Positions 1 through 9,157 of a DNA stretch of 64,000 nt are shown one piece after another. A program made the position numbers and the translations under genes. The DNA comes from Mycobacteroides salmoniphilum (GTDB lineage Bacteria; Actinomycetota; Actinomycetes; Mycobacteriales; Mycobacteriaceae): NCBI RefSeq assembly GCF_004924335.1, contig NZ_CP024633.1:3038001-3102000 (forward strand), given 5' to 3'. Each line of letters starts with the position of its first letter. Position 1 is the stretch's first letter. Below the pieces are notes generated by a model, which saw only the letters and a program-made list of their open reading frames with translations, was not told where the DNA came from and did not search any database.

Positions 1-19
1 CAAAGTCCAACGTGTTCAT
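1..19 (-). CDS. rplS: 50S ribosomal protein L19, first six codons only
   Basis: Only the 5' end lies in the window. The reverse strand reads ATG AAC ACG TTG GAC TTT, giving MNTLDF, which matches the usual mycobacterial L19 start (MNRLDFVD in M. tuberculosis, from memory). A purine-rich AGAGGGAAG just upstream (about 27-35) is a plausible ribosome binding site. In M. tuberculosis rplS lies next to lppW and trmD, as here, so synteny supports the call despite the short sequence. Confidence 0.8.
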
Positions 20-62
20 CGGTGTACTTCCCTCTTGGTCTCTCGACTCAATCGCGCGGCCG

Positions 63-84
63 GGTCGCATACGGGGTATGCACC
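63..84. promoter_or_regulatory. perfect hairpin in the rplS leader
   Basis: GCATAC-GGG-GTATGC (67-81) is a perfect 6-bp stem with a 3-base loop. It extends by three more pairs (GGT/ACC) past one bulged base. It sits about 50 bases upstream of the rplS start codon, so it would be in the L19 mRNA leader or would be a protein-binding palindrome near its promoter. The role is inferred from position only. Confidence 0.4.
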
Positions 85-302
85 TCGGCCGATCAGTAGT
101 TGCTTGGTTCTGTCTGGTTTGTGGCCAAGCGCCAGCAGACAGCTAGTCAATTGTGCCAGACAGGGGCCCTTCCAGTGAAATCGCCCACCCGGGCACCCCT
201 TGGGCAGCGACTACCCAGACACTACTAGTAAGCTACCGAGACCGGAACACCTGCCACATAGGTAACAAAAATCAGAGTCTGACCGCAGAGGGGGTCTATG
301 TG

Positions 303-1208
303 ATGCGCGGCCAGCACCTGTTCATGGGTTTGACACTCACTGCGGTGACCACGCTGACCTCGGGGTGTGTGGCATCGGTGCGCAGCGATCCAGCAACCCC
401 AGTGCTGGCAGTCGTGAGCGCCCCCGCCGAACCAGCACCGGTCTTCGAGGTGGAAAGCCCCCCCTCCTTCGAGACCCTGCCCGAGCGCACCACCGCGGCA
501 ACCGCCCAGGCCAAGAGTGCCGGCGCCGTGCTCACCGCGGTGATCAAGGACCGCGCTTCCGGCGCCGTGGTCTCCAACGGCAATAACAGCACCATTGCCA
601 TCGCCTCGGTGGCCAAGCTGTTCATCGCCGACGACCTGCTGATGAGGGAATCGACCGGCGACGTCACCCTGACACCCGCAGATCGCATCTCCTTTGACCG
701 GATGCTGCAGTCCTCTGATGACAGCGCCGCCGAGATCTTCTGGCAACGCGGCGGCGGCAACTCGATCATCACCCGCGTTGCCGCGCGATACGGGCTCACC
801 TCCACCAACGTGCCCTCCGACGGCATGTGGTGGAACACCATCAGCACCGCCAACGACCTGGTCCAGTACTACGACATGCTGCTCTCCGGCGCGGGGGGCT
901 TGCCTCCCGAGCGCGCGAACATCATCATGGACGACCTTGCCCGCTCAACGCCCAACGGAATCGACGGCTATCCCCAGCGTTTCGGGATTCCGGACGGCAT
1001 CCCCGGCGAGCCCGTCGCGGTGAAGCAGGGCTGGATGTGCTGTGTCGGGTCCGCATGGATGCACCTTTCGACAGGGGTGGTGGGCCCCGATCGGCGATTC
1101 ATCGTGGTGGTGTCATCCCTGCAGACCGCCAACGATGCGACGGCGCGCAACACGCTAACTCAGGCCGTCGCCGCCATGTTCCCCGGCGGACGAATCGAAG
1201 CCGAGTAG
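303..1208 (+). CDS. lppW: LppW-like lipoprotein, serine beta-lactamase-like fold
   Basis: Predicted secreted lipoprotein of 301 residues, homologous to Rv2905 (LppW) by sequence and position between rplS and trmD. The start at 303 is chosen because AGAGGGGG (287-294) sits 8 bases upstream and it begins a signal peptide ending at Cys22 (TLTSGC), a slightly non-canonical lipobox. A penicillin-recognising fold is suggested by SVAK (102-105), SSDD (137-140) in the SxN position, and KQG (241-243) where active enzymes have KTG. With motifs two and three altered, beta-lactamase or D,D-peptidase activity is doubtful. Its last 54 bases overlap the 3' end of trmD on the other strand. Confidence 0.85.
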   Translation: MRGQHLFMGLTLTAVTTLTSGCVASVRSDPATPVLAVVSAPAEPAPVFEVESPPSFETLPERTTAATAQAKSAGAVLTAVIKDRASGAVVSNGNNSTIAIASVAKLFIADDLLMRESTGDVTLTPADRISFDRMLQSSDDSAAEIFWQRGGGNSIITRVAARYGLTSTNVPSDGMWWNTISTANDLVQYYDMLLSGAGGLPPERANIIMDDLARSTPNGIDGYPQRFGIPDGIPGEPVAVKQGWMCCVGSAWMHLSTGVVGPDRRFIVVVSSLQTANDATARNTLTQAVAAMFPGGRIEAE

Positions 1209-1874
1209 GTCAGGGCGGCGCTGCGCCGTCCGCTGACGTGACTGTTCAGCCCGCCAGGCCGCAATCTTGGCGTGGTCACCAGAGAGCAGCACCTGCGGTA
1301 CATCGATCCCCCGCCAACTCGGCGGCCGGGTGTATGACGGCCCTTCCAAAAGCCCGTCTGAGTGTGAATCTTCTTGCGCGGAAAGCGCATTGCCCAGCAC
1401 ACCGGGAACCAGCCGCAGTACCGCCTCGATGATCACCAGTGCCGCGGACTCCCCGCCATTGAGCACGTAATCCCCGATCGACACCTCGCGCACCCGCATC
1501 CGGGTTGCGGCGTCGTCGGCAACCCGCTGATCGATTCCCTCGTAGCGTCCACACGCGATCACCAGATGCTCTTCGGTGGACCAGTGCCGGGCTATCTCCT
1601 GCGTGAAGGGATATCCGGCCGGCGTCGGCACCACCAGAAGCGTTTCCGGGGTGCAGATTTCATCCAGGGCATCACCCCAGACCGTCGGCTTCATCACCAT
1701 GCCGGGTCCACCGCCGTAGGGCGAATCATCGACCGACTTGTGCACGTCGTGTGTCCAGCGCCGCAGATCGTGCACGGCGACATCAACCAGGCCTGCGTCA
1801 ATGGCCCTGCCCGGCAAGGACTGCCGCACTGGCTGCAGATAGTCCGGGAAGATCGTGATGACGTCTATCTTCAT
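1155..1874 (-). CDS. trmD: tRNA (guanine-37-N1)-methyltransferase
   Basis: Makes m1G37 in tRNAs from S-adenosylmethionine, preventing +1 frameshifting. At 239 residues it has the usual length. It shows the SPOUT trefoil-knot features: [10 protein letters not shown], then [11 protein letters not shown] and [12 protein letters not shown], which wrap the cofactor, and a C-terminal domain with the conserved GPSYTRP. It is the last gene of rpsP-khpA-rimM-trmD, 10 bases after rimM. Its 3' end overlaps the convergent lppW-like gene by 54 bases. Confidence 0.97.
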   Translation of the reverse strand: MKIDVITIFPDYLQPVRQSLPGRAIDAGLVDVAVHDLRRWTHDVHKSVDDSPYGGGPGMVMKPTVWGDALDEICTPETLLVVPTPAGYPFTQEIARHWSTEEHLVIACGRYEGIDQRVADDAATRMRVREVSIGDYVLNGGESAALVIIEAVLRLVPGVLGNALSAQEDSHSDGLLEGPSYTRPPSWRGIDVPQVLLSGDHAKIAAWRAEQSRQRTAQRRPDLLGFDSSAGEHGGDGLS

Positions 1875-1884
1875 GCCGGGGCTC

Positions 1885-2415
1885 TCACGACAGGTCCAAC
1901 AGGCCTTCTGGCGGATCGATCTCGATCACTTTGTCCGCCAGGGAGATCGACGTCACGATGGCGGAGACAAACGGCACGAGAATCTCGGCCTGCTGGTCAC
2001 TACTCGGGGGCTTTACCGAAAGGAGCTCACCACCAGGGGTGTGCAATACCTCAGAAACCGTCCCTATGGCCGTACCGTCCTGAGTCCGCACCGTAAGCCC
2101 CTCGAGCTGGTGGTCGTAGAACTCGTCGGGATCCTCGATCGTCGGCAGATCGGCGGTATTCACCGTGAAAAGGGTGCCGCGTAGCGCATCTGCTGCGTCA
2201 CGATCGGATATCCCGGTACATCTGATCAGCAGCCGCCCGCTGTGCTCACGCACCGATTCGACGACGAACTCACGGCTGCCACCACCACGCGGCAGCCGAC
2301 CATTCAGCACCGAACCGGCGGCGAAACGTTCGTCCGGATCATCGGTGCGGATCTCTACCGCTAATTCGCCGGTAACGCCGTGCGCCTTGGCAATACGCCC
2401 GACCACAAGCTCCAT
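1885..2415 (-). CDS. rimM: ribosome maturation factor RimM
   Basis: Assembly factor for the 30S head that binds ribosomal protein S19. At 176 residues it has the N-terminal RimM barrel starting [17 protein letters not shown] and the C-terminal PRC-barrel-like domain with [12 protein letters not shown] and the late LVPFVSAIV and [12 protein letters not shown] motifs. It lies 5 bases after khpA and 10 bases before trmD in the translation operon. Confidence 0.96.
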   Translation of the reverse strand: MELVVGRIAKAHGVTGELAVEIRTDDPDERFAAGSVLNGRLPRGGGSREFVVESVREHSGRLLIRCTGISDRDAADALRGTLFTVNTADLPTIEDPDEFYDHQLEGLTVRTQDGTAIGTVSEVLHTPGGELLSVKPPSSDQQAEILVPFVSAIVTSISLADKVIEIDPPEGLLDLS

Positions 2416-2420
2416 CGGAG

Positions 2421-2663
2421 CTACCGGTCTGTATCCACCACGTCGACCCGGATACCGCGGCCACCAACACCCGCGACCAGGGTGCGCAGCGCGGTGGCGG
2501 TACGCCCGCCCCGACCGATCACCTTTCCGAGATCGTCGGGGTGGACGTGAACCTCTACCGTGCGGCCGCGACGATTCGTCACCAGGTCAACGCGGACATC
2601 ATCGGGGTTATCGACGATTCCTCGTACCAGATGCTCGACGGCGTCGACCACGACAGAACTCAT
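2421..2663 (-). CDS. khpA: KH-domain RNA-binding protein (KhpA family)
   Basis: An 80-residue single KH domain protein with the nucleic-acid-binding GxxG loop (GRGG, near residue 51). It is in the standard place between rpsP and rimM. In other Gram-positive bacteria KhpA pairs with KhpB/EloR as an RNA chaperone affecting cell elongation; that role is inferred here. It starts 8 bases after rpsP ends. Confidence 0.9.
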   Translation of the reverse strand: MSSVVVDAVEHLVRGIVDNPDDVRVDLVTNRRGRTVEVHVHPDDLGKVIGRGGRTATALRTLVAGVGGRGIRVDVVDTDR

Positions 2664-2671
2664 CCGAGGTC

Positions 2672-3160
2672 CTATTCGCTTGCGGCGTCAGCAGATTCGG
2701 CAGGAGCCTCGGCGGCTTCCGCGGCCGGAGCCTCGGCAGACGCGGCGGACTCGTCCTGCTCCGCCTTCTTCGTGGCCTTCTTCTTTTTCTGCTGAATGGC
2801 CTCACCCGTGGGGGCGCCGTCGGCCTCGGCCAGGGCGGCGTTGAACAGCTCCAGCTTGCTGGGCTTGGGCTCCTTGACCTTCAGGGTGCCCTCGGCGCCG
2901 GGGAGGCCCTTGAACTTCTGCCAGTCACCGGTGATCTTCAGCAGCGCCAACACCGGGTCGGTCGGCTGCGCGCCGACGGACAGCCAGTGCTGCGCACGCT
3001 CGGAGTCGATCTCGATGAAGCTGGGCTCTTCCTTCGGGTGGTACCGGCCGATCACCTCGATGGCGCGGCCTTCACGGCGGGTGCGCGCATCGGCGACCTG
3101 GATGCGGTACTGCGGGTTACGGATCTTCCCGAGGCGGGCGAGCTTGATCTTGACAGCCAT
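2672..3160 (-). CDS. rpsP: 30S ribosomal protein S16
   Basis: Small-subunit protein of 162 residues. The start [13 protein letters not shown] at 3160 is chosen because AAGGAGAAG (3168-3177) lies just upstream. The S16 fold fills roughly the first 85 residues ([33 protein letters not shown]). After it comes a long tail with a lysine run (about 120-130) and an Ala/Glu-rich end, typical of mycobacterial S16. First gene of the rpsP-khpA-rimM-trmD operon. The 199 bases upstream must hold its promoter, but no clear box was recognised. Confidence 0.97.
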   Translation of the reverse strand: MAVKIKLARLGKIRNPQYRIQVADARTRREGRAIEVIGRYHPKEEPSFIEIDSERAQHWLSVGAQPTDPVLALLKITGDWQKFKGLPGAEGTLKVKEPKPSKLELFNAALAEADGAPTGEAIQQKKKKATKKAEQDESAASAEAPAAEAAEAPAESADAASE

Positions 3161-3359
3161 GACTACAACTTCTCCTTGAGGTATCACGCGGCAATTCGGC
3201 GACACGTGCGGACATGCACGATCCGGTTTTGCCTCGCGTGGGTCTGACCGCCGACGGCTGCCGATGAGCTCTTACGCGAAGAGCATCAACACTGCCGTGC
3301 AACGGACGGTTTGCCATTCTGCCAGAGCATGGCCTACCTGCCCAAATCTCACCGGCGGC

Positions 3360-3806
3360 CTAGACCAACCTGGTGAAGCACTTCGTCTCGACGCGCCGCG
3401 TCAGCCGCCAGCCGTGCCGTGTCCGCACCACCGCGTCGTCGTACCAAAGTCCAAGAAAAAGCACCTGTTCGGTGTCCCCGCCCGGAACCATCGGGTTGAA
3501 GCACAAGCTGCGTACCACCGCGGAGGACCGCTCCGCGCCGCCTTCGGAGTCGAAACGGATCGAGATGTTTCCCAGCATGTGTGCGTACATCGGGAACGCG
3601 GGCAGCACCTGCGCCAACCACGCCTTGACGTCCGGATACTCCCCATCGATGCCACCCATCGCTCGGTAGTCGATGTATGCGTCGTTCGTGAACACCTCGT
3701 CCAGATCGTCGAACTGGCGGGTGTCGATCGCGGTCGCGTAGTCGACCAAGAGCTGCTGGATCTGCAGGCGGTCGGAAACTTCATCGAGGGTCCAAGCGGA
3801 TGTCAT
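3360..3806 (-). CDS. SnoaL/NTF2-like protein (Rv2910c homologue)
   Basis: A 148-residue protein of the SnoaL-like cone-fold superfamily: N-terminal LQIQQLLVDYATAIDTRQFDDLDEVFT helix region, then DAYIDYRAMGG and a final strand pair. This fold is used by isomerases, dehydratases and non-catalytic binding proteins, so the substrate cannot be named. It is divergent from the thioesterase with only 5-11 bases between start codons, so its promoter must overlap the neighbour's 5' end. Confidence 0.8.
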   Translation of the reverse strand: MTSAWTLDEVSDRLQIQQLLVDYATAIDTRQFDDLDEVFTNDAYIDYRAMGGIDGEYPDVKAWLAQVLPAFPMYAHMLGNISIRFDSEGGAERSSAVVRSLCFNPMVPGGDTEQVLFLGLWYDDAVVRTRHGWRLTRRVETKCFTRLV

Positions 3807-3811
3807 AGCTT
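3806..3811 (+). promoter_or_regulatory. -10 box for leaderless thioesterase
   Basis: TAGCTT matches TANNNT, and its last base lies at -7 if the ATG at 3818 is +1. This fits a leaderless transcript and favours the 3818 start over the in-frame GTG at 3812. Confidence 0.5.
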
Positions 3812-3817
3812 GTGAGC

Positions 3818-4225
3818 ATGCCCACTCGGACCGAAATCATCACGCAATTCGTCCCGAACTCCCCACTGTGTCAGCATCTCGGCATTGCCCTGACCGAAGT
3901 CGGTAACGATCGCGCGGTGCTGAACATGCCCTTCGCACCCCAGCTGGCAACCATGGGCCACACCGTGCACGGCGGCGCGATCGCGACCCTCGCCGACACC
4001 GCGGCCATGGCGGCGGCGTGGGCCGACGACGTGGTGCCCGAAAAGTTCGGCGGCTCAACGGCTTCGCTAACCATCAATTACGTCGCCGCCGCCGACGCCG
4101 CCGACCTCACCGCGGTGGGCCAGGTGCTCCGCCGCGGTAAACGGCTTTCCCATATCGAGGTCACCGTGTCCGATGCCACCGGCCGGGTGGTGGCATCGGC
4201 CTTGGCCACCTACAACTTCGCTTAG
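3818..4225 (+). CDS. PaaI-type hotdog-fold acyl-CoA thioesterase
   Basis: A 135-residue single hotdog domain. It has the PaaI signature HGGAIATLADTAAMAAAW (about 50-67), where His-Gly-Gly and Asp/Thr form the thioester site, and a C-terminal HIEVTVSDATGRVVA strand pair. It likely hydrolyses acyl-CoA or aryl-CoA; the substrate is unknown. The last 4 bases overlap the convergent monooxygenase gene. A GTG two codons upstream (3812) is the alternative start. Confidence 0.85.
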   Translation: MPTRTEIITQFVPNSPLCQHLGIALTEVGNDRAVLNMPFAPQLATMGHTVHGGAIATLADTAAMAAAWADDVVPEKFGGSTASLTINYVAAADAADLTAVGQVLRRGKRLSHIEVTVSDATGRVVASALATYNFA

Positions 4226-5253
4226 GCGGCTCCAACCTCGGCGGTGGCCAGCAGCTCTCGAACACGCGGGATGACCTCGGTGCCGTACAACTCGACGTTC
4301 TGCATGCCCAGCCCTGGCTGCGAGGCCTGGTACACCAGGCTGAATCGGTCGGCACCGAGACCGCGAATGGTCTTGACCATCTTGGCCGCCACGGTGTCGG
4401 GCGAACCGACATAGAGCGAGCCAGACTTCACCTCAGCCAGATACTCCTCGTACCGCGGGGGCGGCCAGCCACGCTCACGCCCGATGGTGGTGCGCAATTC
4501 CCGGAAGCCCGGCCAGTACTGCGCGATCGCCTCCTCATCGGATTCGGCGATATGCCCGGGACTGTGAACGCCCAACGGCATGGGCTCGGTGACGCCAAGC
4601 TGATCCTGCGCACGCCGGTAGAGGTCCACATAGGGCTCGAACCGCATGGGGTCGCCGCCGATGATCGCCAGGATCATCGGTATGCGATACCGCACGCTGC
4701 GAACGACCGACTCCGGCGATCCGCCCACCCCCACCCACGCCCGCAGACCATCGGCTGTTTTCGGGAACACATTCACGCCGTCCAACGACGATCGCAGCTT
4801 CCCTGACCAGGTCACCGGATCCCCCGGCAGCAGCTTGGCCAAGAGATCAAACTTCTCCTCGAAGAGTTCGTCATAGTCGGCCAGGTCGTATCCGAACAGC
4901 GGAAAGGAATCCGTGAACGATCCCCGACCGAGCACGACCTCCGCACGGCCATTCGAGATGCCGTCGAGGGTCGCGAACCGCTGATACACCCGCACCGGGT
5001 CATCGGTGCTGAGCACCGTGACGGCGGTCGCAAGGGTGATCCGCTCGGTACGGGCGGCAATCGCGGCCAGCATCATCTCCGGGGACTCCCCCACGAATTC
5101 AGTGCGGTGGTGCTCCCCGATGGCGAAGATGTCGACGCCAACCTCGTCGGCACGCACCCCTTCCTCCACCACGGCGCGGATCGCTTCCGGATTGGTCATC
5201 CCCGCGGGGACGTCGGCGAAGGTGTCCAAACCTAACTGCACTTCACTCGTCAT
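4222..5253 (-). CDS. luciferase-like monooxygenase family protein
   Basis: Flavin- or F420-dependent TIM-barrel oxidoreductase of 343 residues. It starts MTSEVQLGLDTFADVP and contains IFAIGEHHRTEF and LATAVTVLSTDDPVRVYQRFATLD, typical of the family. The ATG at 5253 is preferred to one 15 codons upstream because homologues start at this level and the region before it is AT-rich, suggesting a promoter. Substrate and cofactor cannot be decided. It is divergent from dacB2. Confidence 0.85.
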   Translation of the reverse strand: MTSEVQLGLDTFADVPAGMTNPEAIRAVVEEGVRADEVGVDIFAIGEHHRTEFVGESPEMMLAAIAARTERITLATAVTVLSTDDPVRVYQRFATLDGISNGRAEVVLGRGSFTDSFPLFGYDLADYDELFEEKFDLLAKLLPGDPVTWSGKLRSSLDGVNVFPKTADGLRAWVGVGGSPESVVRSVRYRIPMILAIIGGDPMRFEPYVDLYRRAQDQLGVTEPMPLGVHSPGHIAESDEEAIAQYWPGFRELRTTIGRERGWPPPRYEEYLAEVKSGSLYVGSPDTVAAKMVKTIRGLGADRFSLVYQASQPGLGMQNVELYGTEVIPRVRELLATAEVGAA

Positions 5254-5303
5254 GACGATATAAACGGACCGCAGTCCGGTTATGTTCCCGATACCCACCG
5301 CGC

Positions 5304-5309
5304 TAGTGT
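5304..5309 (+). promoter_or_regulatory. -10 box upstream of dacB2
   Basis: TAGTGT fits TANNNT and predicts transcription starting about 2 bases before the ATG at 5318, a nearly leaderless mRNA. Confidence 0.4.
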
Positions 5310-5317
5310 CGGAGCCG

Positions 5318-6181
5318 ATGTCTTCCTTGCCGCCATCCCTTGGTTATCGCGTATTCGCGGTGCTCAGCGCCCTGTTTCTCGCCCTCACGGCCCCCGGACT
5401 GGCCCACGCGGATACGGCTGCGCCGCCGCCTGAGGGTCCGGCGCAGGCGTGGTTGGTGGCAGATCTGGACTCCGGCCAGATCCTCGCCGCCCGCGATCCG
5501 TACGCGACCCATGCACCCGCGAGCACCATCAAGGTCCTCCTGGCCCTGGTGGCACTCGACGAGTTGCCCCTGGACGCCACCGTGGTCGCCGATGCCGCCG
5601 ACTCCCATGCTGAATGCAACTGTGTCGGCATCAAGGCGGGACAGGTCTACACCACCCATGATCTGCTCGCAGGCGCGCTGCTGGAATCCGGTAACGACGC
5701 CGCCAACACGCTCGCCCACATGCTGGGCGGCCGCGAGGTGGCCGTCGAGAAGATGAATGCGAAAGCGGCGGCGCTCGGCGCGACCGGGACACACACCGCC
5801 TCCCCCTCCGGGCTCGACGCACCGGGCATGGACATGCGCTCTACCCCGCACGATCTGGCCGTGATTTTCCGTGCGGCACTGGCAAATCCGGTGTTCGCGG
5901 AGATCACCCGCCAGCCGGCCGCCGACTTCCCCGGTCGCGTCCTGCACAACCAGAACGAGCTGATGTATCGCTATCCGGGAGTGATCGGCGGTAAGACGGG
6001 CTTCACCGATATCGCCCGCAAGACCTACGTGGCGGCCGCCGAGCGCGACGGCAAGCGGCTCGTCGTGGTGATGATGTACGGCCTCGTGCACGAGGGCGGC
6101 CCGACGTACTGGGATCAGGCCGCCAGCCTGTTCGACTGGGGCTTCGCCAACGACGGCCAGGTCACCGTCGGTTCACTTTAA
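5318..6181 (+). CDS. dacB2: D-alanyl-D-alanine carboxypeptidase (DacB2-like, PBP5 family)
   Basis: Exported peptidase of 287 residues that trims the terminal D-Ala of peptidoglycan stem peptides. A signal peptide ends near residue 31-33 (GLAHAD). The catalytic motifs are STIK (69-72), SGN (124-126) and KTG (226-228), all intact. There is no C-terminal membrane anchor, so it is probably released or loosely held in the wall. Homologue of Rv2911. An ATG at 5282 is also in frame; 5318 gives a normal signal peptide and fits the -10 box. It ends 4 bases inside the next, convergent gene. Confidence 0.92.
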   Translation: MSSLPPSLGYRVFAVLSALFLALTAPGLAHADTAAPPPEGPAQAWLVADLDSGQILAARDPYATHAPASTIKVLLALVALDELPLDATVVADAADSHAECNCVGIKAGQVYTTHDLLAGALLESGNDAANTLAHMLGGREVAVEKMNAKAAALGATGTHTASPSGLDAPGMDMRSTPHDLAVIFRAALANPVFAEITRQPAADFPGRVLHNQNELMYRYPGVIGGKTGFTDIARKTYVAAAERDGKRLVVVMMYGLVHEGGPTYWDQAASLFDWGFANDGQVTVGSL

Positions 6182-6435
6182 GCCTTGGAATTGAGCACCT
6201 GAAGCACTGTTTCGCCCACACGCACCCGGCACATGGCAATCGCCATCGAGACGGCGTCCTTGGGTGAGATCTGGGCCACCGCGTTGCCGGCTGCAGCCGC
6301 CTCCTGAACCGCCGCCATTTTGGCGCCCTCGTCCATCCCCATGAACTCCGAACACAACACGTCGGCGTGCGCCGGCGCAGCGGGCATCACCATCGGCAGG
6401 CCCAGGCCCATCATCAATGCCACAGCAAAACGCAT
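6178..6435 (-). CDS. small secreted protein, possibly HdeA-like
   Basis: An 85-residue protein with a clear signal peptide ending at APAHAD (about residue 25). The mature part has two Cys, one near its start (VLCSEFMGMDE) and one near its end (AMCRVRV), which could form a disulfide. The spacing and the C-x-x-F-x-x-MD pattern recall HdeA-like acid-stress proteins found in mycobacteria, but the resemblance is weak. The gene follows the amidohydrolase by 9 bases and is probably in the same transcript. Confidence 0.7.
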   Translation of the reverse strand: MRFAVALMMGLGLPMVMPAAPAHADVLCSEFMGMDEGAKMAAVQEAAAAGNAVAQISPKDAVSMAIAMCRVRVGETVLQVLNSKA

Positions 6436-6444
6436 GACGCGACC

Positions 6445-7512
6445 CTATCTGACCTGACCGCGTAGCACGATGAGGTCCGGCCGCGACAGCACATGTGGAC
6501 CGGTGCGCGGGTCTTCGTGAAATCCGACGAGATCGGCGGGTGCGCCGTGCTCCAGACGCGGCCGCCCCAGCCATTCCCGGGCCCGCCACGACGCGGCACC
6601 CAGCGCATCGGTGGGGTTCATGCCAATGCGCGTGAGCGCGGCGACCTCGTCGGAGATGCGCCCGTGTGCAATACCGCCGCCGGCATCGGTGCCCGCATAG
6701 ATCGGAACTCCGGCGTCATAGGCGTTCCCGAAGGTCGTGTGCAGACCCGCGTACAGGTCGCGCATGTGTTGGGCGTAGACCGGGTACTTCGCGGCGGAGT
6801 CGGCGATTCCGGGAAAGTTCTCCATGTTGATGACGGTCGGAACGAGCGCGGTGCCGTGCTCGACCATCAGGGCGATGGTGTCATCGGTGAGGCCGGTGCC
6901 GTGCTCGATGCAGTCGATCCCGGCGCGAATCAAACCGGGCAGCGCGTCCTCGCCGAAGACATGCGCGGTGACACGCGCGCCATGGGCATGCGCGGCCTCA
7001 ATGGCCTGTTCGAGAATCTGGTCCGACCACAGTGGCGCCAGGTCGCCCACGGAGCGATCGATCCAGTCCCCCACCAACTTCACCCAGCCATCGCCCCAAC
7101 GCGCTTGTAGGGCCACGGCTTCCGGAAGCTGCGATTCGTCCTCGATATCGATGGGCAATCCGGGGATGTAGCGCTTGGGCTTGGCCAGGTGCCTGCCCGC
7201 GCGGATGATGCGCGGCAGGTCTTCTCGCTCGTCGAAACCGCGGGTATCCACCGGGGATCCGGCGTCACGCAACAACAGTGCGCCCACGTCACGCTCGGCT
7301 TCGGCCTGCGCGACCGCCTCTTCCAGCGAGGTAGGACCGTGCGGCCCGACACCGACGTGACAGTGCGCGTCGACAAGTCCGGGCAGCAGCCACCCGGCGT
7401 CGAAGACGGTGTCGGCCCCCGCGATCGGTTCGCGGCTTATGACGCCGTCATGCACCCACAGATCGATCTGCTCTTCGGACGGAAGAGTGCGGCCCCGCAG
7501 GTGCAAGCGCAT
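6445..7512 (-). CDS. amidohydrolase-superfamily protein (Rv2915c homologue)
   Basis: Metal-dependent hydrolase of 355 residues. It has the metal-binding HxH (H50, H52 in GLVDAHCHVG), later histidines in ARVTAHVFG and CIEHGTGL, and the catalytic Asp in YAGTDAGGG. This is the imidazolonepropionase/cytosine-deaminase-like branch; the substrate cannot be read from sequence. It begins 4 bases after ffh ends, so is probably cotranscribed with it, as in M. tuberculosis. Confidence 0.85.
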   Translation of the reverse strand: MRLHLRGRTLPSEEQIDLWVHDGVISREPIAGADTVFDAGWLLPGLVDAHCHVGVGPHGPTSLEEAVAQAEAERDVGALLLRDAGSPVDTRGFDEREDLPRIIRAGRHLAKPKRYIPGLPIDIEDESQLPEAVALQARWGDGWVKLVGDWIDRSVGDLAPLWSDQILEQAIEAAHAHGARVTAHVFGEDALPGLIRAGIDCIEHGTGLTDDTIALMVEHGTALVPTVINMENFPGIADSAAKYPVYAQHMRDLYAGLHTTFGNAYDAGVPIYAGTDAGGGIAHGRISDEVAALTRIGMNPTDALGAASWRAREWLGRPRLEHGAPADLVGFHEDPRTGPHVLSRPDLIVLRGQVR

Positions 7513-7516
7513 CGGC

Positions 7517-9079
7517 TCAGTTCTTGGGGAACTTCAGCTTCGAGATGTCGATATCGGCCAGACCGGGTGGCAATTCACCGAGCCCCTCCGGCATCCCGGA
7601 GAGATCAGGGAATCCGGCCGGCATGCCCGGAGGCATCCCCGGGAATCCGCCCCGAATCTTCGGCTGTGTAGGACCCCGTGAGCCCTTCTTGCCCTTCTTG
7701 GTGTTCTTGCCGCCCTTGCGGTTGCTCTTGCGATTGATGGCGCCCATGCCCATGCGGCCCGCCATCGACGACATCATCTTGCGCGCCTCGAAGAAGCGGT
7801 CCACGAGCTGATTGACCTCCGAGACCGCGACCCCTGACCCGTTGGCGATCCGCAGTCGCCGCGAGGCGTTGATGATCTTCGGGTCGGTTCGTTCGGCGGG
7901 TGTCATCCCGCGAATGATGGCCTGCACCCTGTCCAACTGCTTGTCGTCGACGGCGGCCAACGCATCCTTCATCTGGCCGGCGCCGGGCAGCATGCCCAAC
8001 AAGTTGCCGATGGGGCCCATCTTGCGGATCGCGAGCATCTGCTCCAGGAAGTCCTCGAGCGTCAGTTCTCCCGAGGTGATCTTCTCGGCGGCGGCCAGGG
8101 ACTGTTCGGCATCGAAATGCTGTTCGGCCTGCTCAATGAGGGACAGCAGGTCGCCCATGCCCAGGATGCGGCTCGCCATCCGATCGGGGTGGAAGACGTC
8201 GAAGTCCTCAAGCTTTTCCCCGGTGGACGCGAACAAGATCGGGGTGCCGGTGATCTCACGCACCGAGAGCGCGGCACCACCGCGGGCGTCACCGTCGAGC
8301 TTGGTCAGGACCACACCGGTAAATCCGACACCCGCGCGGAAGGCCTCGGCAGTGCTCACCGCGTCCTGACCGATCATGGCGTCGAGGACGAACAGCACCT
8401 CGTCGGGGTCGACGGCGTCACGGATGCGAGCCGCCTGATCCATCAGTTCGGCATCGATACCGAGACGGCCCGCGGTGTCGACGAGCACCACATCGAAGTG
8501 CTGGGCCTTGGCGTGGGCGAGACCATCGCGGGCCACCGCGACCGGATCGCCGACAAGTGAGCCCACCTCCAGCCCGCCGGGCGCGGCACCCGGATGCGGC
8601 GCGTAGACGGCAACTCCGGCTCGCTCACCAACCACCTGCAGCTGGTTCACCGCGCCGGGGCGCTGCAGGTCACAGGCCACGAGAAGCGGTGTATGCCCTT
8701 GTCCCTTAAGCCATTTCGCGAGCTTGCCGGCAAGGGTCGTCTTACCGGCACCTTGCAGACCGGCGAGCATGACAACGGTCGGCGGGGTCTTGGCGAAGGC
8801 CAGCTGACGAGTTTCCCCGCCGAGAATGCCGACCAGCTCCTCGTTGACGATCTTGACGACCTGCTGCGCCGGGTTCAGCGCACCGGAAACCTCGGCTCCC
8901 TTGGCGCGTTCCTTGATGCGCCCGATGAAGGTGCGCACGACGGGCAGCGCGACATCGGCTTCCAGCAGCGCCAGCCGAATGGTCCGGCACGTCGCATCGA
9001 TATCGGCTTCGGACAGACGTCCCTTGCCCCGTAGGCCAGCAAGGGCATCGGTCAACCGGTCAGACAGCGATTCAAACAC
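7517..9079 (-). CDS. ffh: signal recognition particle protein Ffh (SRP54)
   Basis: SRP GTPase that binds 4.5S RNA and signal sequences and delivers ribosomes to FtsY. Its 520 residues form an N domain (about 1-95), a G domain with P-loop GLQGAGKTT (108-116), DTAGR and TKLDGDARGG, and a Met-rich M domain with a Lys/Gly/Pro-Met tail (PGMPPGMPAGFPD). GTG start. Confidence 0.98.
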   Translation of the reverse strand: MFESLSDRLTDALAGLRGKGRLSEADIDATCRTIRLALLEADVALPVVRTFIGRIKERAKGAEVSGALNPAQQVVKIVNEELVGILGGETRQLAFAKTPPTVVMLAGLQGAGKTTLAGKLAKWLKGQGHTPLLVACDLQRPGAVNQLQVVGERAGVAVYAPHPGAAPGGLEVGSLVGDPVAVARDGLAHAKAQHFDVVLVDTAGRLGIDAELMDQAARIRDAVDPDEVLFVLDAMIGQDAVSTAEAFRAGVGFTGVVLTKLDGDARGGAALSVREITGTPILFASTGEKLEDFDVFHPDRMASRILGMGDLLSLIEQAEQHFDAEQSLAAAEKITSGELTLEDFLEQMLAIRKMGPIGNLLGMLPGAGQMKDALAAVDDKQLDRVQAIIRGMTPAERTDPKIINASRRLRIANGSGVAVSEVNQLVDRFFEARKMMSSMAGRMGMGAINRKSNRKGGKNTKKGKKGSRGPTQPKIRGGFPGMPPGMPAGFPDLSGMPEGLGELPPGLADIDISKLKFPKN

Positions 9080-9157
9080 GTCGACCAGCCTATCTTGGCC
9101 GTGCTGGGACGATGAGTCGGTGATCGGTCTACGAGGTGTTGTCCACGCGTTGTGCTT

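Noticed and set aside
20..302. Start of the LppW-like protein at 153
   Set aside because: The extra 50 residues lack a signal peptide and a ribosome site, whereas 303 has a good ribosome site and starts the lipoprotein signal.
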